Below, one piece after another: positions 58,852-64,000 of a stretch of 64,000 nucleotides of DNA; position 1 is the first letter of the stretch; each line of letters opens with the position of its first letter. This stretch comes from Trichomonas vaginalis G3 (lineage: Eukaryota; Parabasalia; Trichomonadida; Trichomonadidae). Where the stretch lies: the NCBI RefSeq assembly GCF_026262505.1, contig NC_067206.1, positions 248,001 to 312,000 of the forward strand, read 5' to 3'. The translations under genes and the position numbers were made by a program. The notes under the pieces were generated by a model, which did not search any database, was not told the origin of the DNA, and saw only the letters and a program-made list of their open reading frames with translations.

Positions 58852-61800
58852 TTATTTTCTTCTAGGAATTTTTGTTCCATTTCTTTTTCCGCCTTTTTTA
58901 TTTTCTCCATCTTGAATTACTTGGTTTGCGAACTGCATCAACTCATCCACAGGATAAAGCTTTCTTCTTGCCTCTCTTTCCCAGTCTCTTTCGCTTTCAT
59001 CGTCCTCAGGCATCTCAGGAGTTACGTGGTTTCTTTGTGGCGGAAGAGGTTCTGGCGGAGGAGGATTGAACTGTTTGATCTGTTTCTCAGAGTCACTCAT
59101 TGTTGATGATGATTCCTGGTTAATTTGTTTGACTTGTTCCTCTTCTTCAGATGATGAACTTGATAAAGGAGGAGGAATTTGTTTCTTTTCCTTGACTTCT
59201 TCTTCTTCTTCCTCAGATGAAGAACTGGAAGAAGGAGGAGGGATCTGTCTCTTCTGTGGCTGAGGAGGAGGAAGAGGTGGAGGAGAATCAGACGGCATTT
59301 TCTTTGCTGCAGAAGATTTCTTTCGTTTTAGAGAAGAAGAGATTTTTTCGTCAGGAATATCTAATAACAATTCTGGTTCATTCGCCATCATCAATTTCGG
59401 CTTCTTCGGCTCTTCACTTTCTTCTTTCTGCTGATAATTTGATGAAGAGAAATTCGAATCAACAGATAACAATTTCGATTTGTATTTCAATACAGGAGGT
59501 GGCATTTTTTGTACGTTTTGTTGTTGATAGAAATCACTGTCATCGCTATCATCTTCCAACTGTTTTCTTATGAGTCTTGGTGCCTTAGTTTTTCTGTTTT
59601 TCATCTCAACAGTCTTTTGTGTCTCGTAATCATCGCTGTCATCACGGACAGAGAATTTAACAAAGCCTGTTTTAAGTGCATAATCAACAGAATCTTCTGA
59701 ACTCTCCTCTTCTTCTTCAATCTGAATAATTTCTCTTTCTTTGGTCACTTCACTTTTTACTGGTTCAATTTTTTCTTCTTGTTTCTGGTCATTTTTAGCG
59801 ATTTCCTCTTCTATCTTGAACATTGCTGTTATATCCGGATTCATTGTTGTGAACATTGTCTTGAAATCGTCATTCGTCTCGTTGTAGTACTTAAACATCG
59901 AAGGAGTCTGGTATTCAGTCAAATCTGACAGGGGAACTTCCTCCACTCCATCGTCATCCGGCAACAAATCGTTGACGTTCTGGAACGGCATTGGCAGGTT
60001 GAAAACATCAGTTGTGAATGAGTGGCGCTTCAAGTTCTGTCCTTTGTACGTCGTGTGCGCTTCTCTCGATATTTCCTTGATTAATCTTCTTATTTCCTCT
60101 GTCGCAGGGAAAGGAAGGTCGTTCGGCATGTGAAGTCTCGCTCTGTTGCTCATGATTCTCTGGACCAAACTCAGCTGGATGTCTCCCAATCGTTTAATTG
60201 ATATCGATCTGTCGACTTCTGTTGATTTGTCAACAATTTTCTTCGCGTCGTTGACAGGGAAGTTCAAACTGGTGATGTGTTGGTTTGTTTCAGCTGCAAG
60301 AACAATGGAGTTGATCGATTCAATGGAAGTGAAATTGTTGTTGTCGATTTTCAGCTCTTTTATCGACTCTGATGAGTGGAGAACGTTTGAGATCGATGAG
60401 CTGCCGTTGTCTCCGATGTTGTTGCCGGAAATGTCGAGGGATTCGAGTGTCTGTTTCGCTGGAACTCTCTCAAGCATCGGGGAAAGATGCTGGCCGAGAT
60501 TTGAGTTGGAAATGTCAAGTTTTTTGAGGTTAGGAATTCTGAGGAGTTTCACAAGGATTTGGTCGATTGTCAGAGCGTTTTGGAAGTTGGAAGCGATGGA
60601 GAGCTCTTCCAAATTGGTCATTCTGATGAATAATGGACATATGTCGGTCAAATCATCAACTGTCATCGAGTTTTGTGAAAATGAGAGAGATTTCCATCGG
60701 GAAAGGTCACTTCTGAGGAATTCTCTGTAGAGAGGAAGGATACTTGCACTCGTTAGCTTGAGATTGTTCATGTACAATGAGAAGTTTTTGAGGTTTTTGT
60801 TGTTGGATATCGTTGAAATGACAGAAGCAACGTATTCTGGTTGGAGATTGGTGCCACTGATATCTAAGACTTCTAATGATGTTGATCCATGTATTAATGT
60901 TAAGATTTGGTCGATGCAATGTTGATTAAATTTGCATCCGTTGACTTTGAGGGATTTGAGTGAAATGTTGTACTTAATGATGGTGTCTATGATGAACTCG
61001 ACTGATGGAGAGTTGTTAATGTCAAGAGATTCGAGTGCAAGAGTATCTTTCGAATCTGAAATTGTTTTTATGAAATTATCGAAGGATTTGCATGCATCTG
61101 GTGTTGATATCTGTGTATTGCCGAGGAATAAGTACTTGATTCCAAGGAAATTCTTGTTATTTGACATTGTATTAAATAAGTTTTGAGAAACAGGAGAAAG
61201 AACGTTGCAGTTCGATATATTAAGGTATAAAACAGGTAATTGTGAGTATGAAAGTATTTCTGGGAAACAATTCATGTCTTGGATTTGATTATTCGAAATG
61301 TCCCAGTATTGGACTTGTAATTGTGGGTTCTTTCGAACGGTATCTAATAAACCTTGCAGTCCGGATTTGATTCCGCACTTTTCGAAGTGAATAATATGAA
61401 CATTTCCTCCCATTGTGAATAAAGGACTAAAAGTAGTAATAGCTTCTGGACGATTCATATCGTAGCAGCATATGCCACCAACAAATTTCAATAAATTGAC
61501 AGAATCGAAGATAGGAATTAAATCTTTCGGAGAACTCGCCAAATTAAGCGGTAATTGTGATAAATCAACGACAGAATTCTTAGATAAGAACAAGTTGTGG
61601 AAGTATCTAACGACTTCGTGGTTGTAAGGCACTCCTTGAAGTGCGCAATTTGAAAAATATGTAAATTGGAATTTTTGTGCTGGAGAAAGCTGTACATCGA
61701 TGACTGGGAACTGATTTTCGTATGTTGGACGCATTTCTACAGAATCTGAAGGAGGTAACGAATTATAAGATAAAATAAAGTTTCTATATAGTATTTGAGC

Positions 61801-62142
61801 GAATCTAAGACACTCAGGTGCTGTTATAGTAAGATTGGTTTCTTTTGTTTGAACGACAGTGAATTCTGTACCTTTATTTGCGATTAATAAAACGTCTTTT
61901 ATGTGAAACGATGCGTATTCTGTTAGTTTTTTCTTTTTATCTTGTGAGAAACACTTAACGAAGTGGCATGACATGGCCACAATCGATTGCTTCCTTGTAG
62001 TTTTGTAGATTCTCGCATCAGTTCGAAACATGATTTGAACTGGATGATCTATTTTGGGGAATAGGTTCAGAACTTGCTGCTTCTCTTCATCGATCAGTGG
62101 ATCTGAGATATTAAAAGCAGTGTTCTTGTGAAAAAAAGTCAT
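58852..62142 (-). CDS. CARMIL-like leucine-rich-repeat protein
   Basis: 1,096 residues. Layout: an N-terminal PH-like domain (about 20-125; VQIMFRTDARIYKTTRKQ), then a linker and a long LRR array (about 200-640; units such as LKKLDISNSNLGQHL and LESLDISGNNIGDNG). A helical region follows, then an acidic/Ser/Pro-rich tail with IPPPSSSSSSEEEE-type repeats and polyproline. This is the order of CARMIL proteins, which bind actin capping protein and link Arp2/3 and myosin I at the cell cortex. The capping-protein interaction motif was not found by eye, so binding is uncertain. The start is the ATG at 62,142, not the adjacent upstream TTG. Confidence 0.65.
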   Translation of the reverse strand: MTFFHKNTAFNISDPLIDEEKQQVLNLFPKIDHPVQIMFRTDARIYKTTRKQSIVAMSCHFVKCFSQDKKKKLTEYASFHIKDVLLIANKGTEFTVVQTKETNLTITAPECLRFAQILYRNFILSYNSLPPSDSVEMRPTYENQFPVIDVQLSPAQKFQFTYFSNCALQGVPYNHEVVRYFHNLFLSKNSVVDLSQLPLNLASSPKDLIPIFDSVNLLKFVGGICCYDMNRPEAITTFSPLFTMGGNVHIIHFEKCGIKSGLQGLLDTVRKNPQLQVQYWDISNNQIQDMNCFPEILSYSQLPVLYLNISNCNVLSPVSQNLFNTMSNNKNFLGIKYLFLGNTQISTPDACKSFDNFIKTISDSKDTLALESLDINNSPSVEFIIDTIIKYNISLKSLKVNGCKFNQHCIDQILTLIHGSTSLEVLDISGTNLQPEYVASVISTISNNKNLKNFSLYMNNLKLTSASILPLYREFLRSDLSRWKSLSFSQNSMTVDDLTDICPLFIRMTNLEELSIASNFQNALTIDQILVKLLRIPNLKKLDISNSNLGQHLSPMLERVPAKQTLESLDISGNNIGDNGSSSISNVLHSSESIKELKIDNNNFTSIESINSIVLAAETNQHITSLNFPVNDAKKIVDKSTEVDRSISIKRLGDIQLSLVQRIMSNRARLHMPNDLPFPATEEIRRLIKEISREAHTTYKGQNLKRHSFTTDVFNLPMPFQNVNDLLPDDDGVEEVPLSDLTEYQTPSMFKYYNETNDDFKTMFTTMNPDITAMFKIEEEIAKNDQKQEEKIEPVKSEVTKEREIIQIEEEEESSEDSVDYALKTGFVKFSVRDDSDDYETQKTVEMKNRKTKAPRLIRKQLEDDSDDSDFYQQQNVQKMPPPVLKYKSKLLSVDSNFSSSNYQQKEESEEPKKPKLMMANEPELLLDIPDEKISSSLKRKKSSAAKKMPSDSPPPLPPPQPQKRQIPPPSSSSSSEEEEEEVKEKKQIPPPLSSSSSEEEEQVKQINQESSSTMSDSEKQIKQFNPPPPEPLPPQRNHVTPEMPEDDESERDWEREARRKLYPVDELMQFANQVIQDGENKKGGKRNGTKIPRRK

Positions 62143-62495
62143 CAAAGATTTTTTGATTGTGTTAGAAATAATCGTTTTTAATTCAAAAGTTTGATAATTT
62201 AGGGGGAATATTTACAATAAAAAATTTGAAATTCGATGTAAAGATTTTCCTCGATTGCTATTTATGATATTTTTAATTGCATACTCAAAAAGTCATATGA
62301 TAAAGAAAATTAAACCCTTTATCTGAGAATGATTTATGGAATTTTCAAAATTTTGGAATTAAAATTTAATCATTATAACAACAAAAAGTATTAATCTAGT
62401 TCCAACTCGATAAATACTAAATAATTTAAAACAAAGAATACATCTATTATTAATATTTTATTATAATATTTAATAAATTATATGAAACATATAAA
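62143..62495. other. Intergenic region between LCAT-like and CARMIL-like genes
   Basis: AT-rich, no gene or repeat recognised; holds the CARMIL-like promoter and the region downstream of the LCAT-like gene. No consensus initiator seen. Confidence 0.5.
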
Positions 62496-63680
62496 TTATT
62501 TCTCCCATTCAGTATCTAAAACGTGTTTGAGTACTAAATCTACGTACTCCTCCTTCATAACCATGAAGATGTGAGAGGCAAGTTCAGAAGTTGAATCCAA
62601 ATTAATGCATTTGAGCTTCTTTGATGATTTCCAGTTATTGCATGCATAGTGGTATCCTTCCGCATTGATCAATGTATCACCGAGAGAATACATGTACTCT
62701 TTTGTTTGAGCGTTGTATCCGATGACTGTTTTCATCTTATCATTGTATACAATGACTGTTGGAACATCAAGTGGATTAATGGTCTGAGCGGAAAACTTCT
62801 TATGGAGTTCAAAGATTTCAGGAGTATTTCTGAATTTACCGTTTTTGGCTAAGAGTTCTGGTAATTCGGCAGCAGTGTAGCCTTTTCCTGTTTCATCATG
62901 GAAGACGTGAAGTTGGCCGAACACTTTGTGGTTTGGAAGATGAACGTAAAGAGCTCCGAGGGAGGAAGCAAGAGATCCCATTGCAGATTCTGAGATTCCG
63001 AAATGTCTCATGATATAAAGTGCTCCATTCCAAAGATTTTCAACAACTGTACCGCAGCCACCAAATGAAGGTGCGACCAAAATGGCAGATTCAATATATT
63101 TTTGGCGCCATTCTGGTATTGTAACATTAGACAAGAAGTAGTGGATGAAATATCCACCAAGTGAATGTCCAACTAAAGCAACTTTTTGATTTGAATTCAA
63201 TGTATAGGCTTTTTCAACGAGATCTTTCATTCTTTTGTAATGATCATCACCTAGCATAAGGCCTCGTCTCCAATCGAATGGTGCGCCGAATAAATCTTTT
63301 CCGACTGTATATCCTTTTGTTTCCAGATACTTAATATACTTATTGAAATAAGGAATAAAGTTTGTAATGTTAAAGAATTCATCCAAGTAGCTGATACCAT
63401 CAACGCCTCCAAAATCAACAATATCAAGATTAACTCCTTCTTGGTTTATCGCTGATTTTGTTGTATTATCGTATCTCATAGTGAGCCAGTCACTAAGACA
63501 GTTTCCAAGTGGAGGAATACAATATTGTTTCTTTACCCATATGTCAGTTTCAGCAACATTTTTAGGGCAGTACCAGTGAGTCTTTCTGTTTGTTACAGAA
63601 CCTCGTAAGACACTACCCATAGTTCCAGGAATTAAGATCACAGGTTTTAATGAGCCTACAGTGTGAAAAAACAAAAACAT
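62496..63680 (-). CDS. LCAT-family lipase/acyltransferase
   Basis: 394 residues of the lecithin:cholesterol acyltransferase/phospholipase family, which moves or releases acyl chains of phospholipids. Visible features: a short hydrophobic N-terminus (signal-peptide-like), KPVILIPGTMGS with the oxyanion-hole strand, a Cys-rich lid (QYCIPPLGNC) and the family block APFDWRRG. The nucleophile elbow is VGHSLGG (Ser173); D335 (SLGDTLIN) and H370 (LASHIF) are likely triad partners. The start at 63,680 is chosen because the hydrophobic leader begins there; a longer frame from 63,737 would bury it. Probably secreted or lysosomal. Confidence 0.8.
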   Translation of the reverse strand: MFLFFHTVGSLKPVILIPGTMGSVLRGSVTNRKTHWYCPKNVAETDIWVKKQYCIPPLGNCLSDWLTMRYDNTTKSAINQEGVNLDIVDFGGVDGISYLDEFFNITNFIPYFNKYIKYLETKGYTVGKDLFGAPFDWRRGLMLGDDHYKRMKDLVEKAYTLNSNQKVALVGHSLGGYFIHYFLSNVTIPEWRQKYIESAILVAPSFGGCGTVVENLWNGALYIMRHFGISESAMGSLASSLGALYVHLPNHKVFGQLHVFHDETGKGYTAAELPELLAKNGKFRNTPEIFELHKKFSAQTINPLDVPTVIVYNDKMKTVIGYNAQTKEYMYSLGDTLINAEGYHYACNNWKSSKKLKCINLDSTSELASHIFMVMKEEYVDLVLKHVLDTEWEK

Positions 63681-64000
63681 TTTGAAGCTATTCAATTTTT
63701 GTGTTACTTCGAACCGTTTCTGAATGGCGATCAACAAACTTCATCTACACCAAATGTATATTATTTTGAACCAAATTTTTAAAATATAAATCACCTTTCA
63801 AAAATTTTTGAATGTTATTCTAATCAGGAATTGAGGAAAAAATTGATGAAAAAATGAATCAGACGAATTTTGATACCATATTATTTTATAAAAGTATGGT
63901 CAATAGTATAAATTCAATAAATAACTTCAAAAACTCGAGGATTTTTTTGCAATTATATAAAATTATGATAATATTTTAATAGGTGCCTTAAACATAAAGA
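63681..64000. other. Upstream region of the LCAT-like gene
   Basis: AT-rich and non-coding as far as can be seen. No gene begins before the window ends. Confidence 0.5.

Overview
The window looks like nuclear DNA of a trichomonad, most likely Trichomonas vaginalis or a close relative. It is AT-rich and its genes appear intronless. Two genes encode proteins resembling the trichomonad initiator-binding domain (IBP39 type). One of these has an exact match to the Trichomonas initiator element (TCAYTWYTCATTA) directly before its ATG. Two large Maverick/Polinton elements, a class abundant in T. vaginalis, fill the first 47 kb. All calls are by eye from sequence; no database search was run.

Positions 1-20,259 hold Maverick 1, whose left end lies outside the window. 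Positions 23,212-47,126 hold Maverick 2, seen from end to end (23.9 kb) and in the opposite orientation. The two share nearly the whole gene order: tail-fibre-like protein, retroviral-type integrase, protein-primed DNA polymerase B, HNH-type protein, packaging ATPase, D5/SF3-type helicase, putative penton, major capsid protein and a block of long structural proteins. They differ mainly in the gene next to the terminal repeat and in short tandem repeats. Both are treated as fossils: each has perhaps fifteen to twenty interrupted reading frames, yet they are very similar where both are readable (2 differences in 159 residues of the capsid N-terminus), so they are young.

Between them (20,260-23,211) is a decayed gene of a plain DNA transposon. 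A DDE transposase of the IS5/Harbinger (DDE_4) type continues in the same frame into a ubiquitin-specific protease domain that keeps its Cys, His and Asp boxes. This transposase-deubiquitinase fusion is the most unusual protein in the window.

From 47,127 to 64,000 is ordinary host DNA: two divergently transcribed initiator-binding-domain paralogues, an APC2-like subunit of the anaphase-promoting complex, a DPE2-like protein (two CBM20 domains plus GH77) with altered catalytic residues, a mariner-type MITE with a TA duplication, an ankyrin-repeat remnant, a coiled-coil protein, a CARMIL-like leucine-rich-repeat protein and an LCAT-family lipase/acyltransferase.
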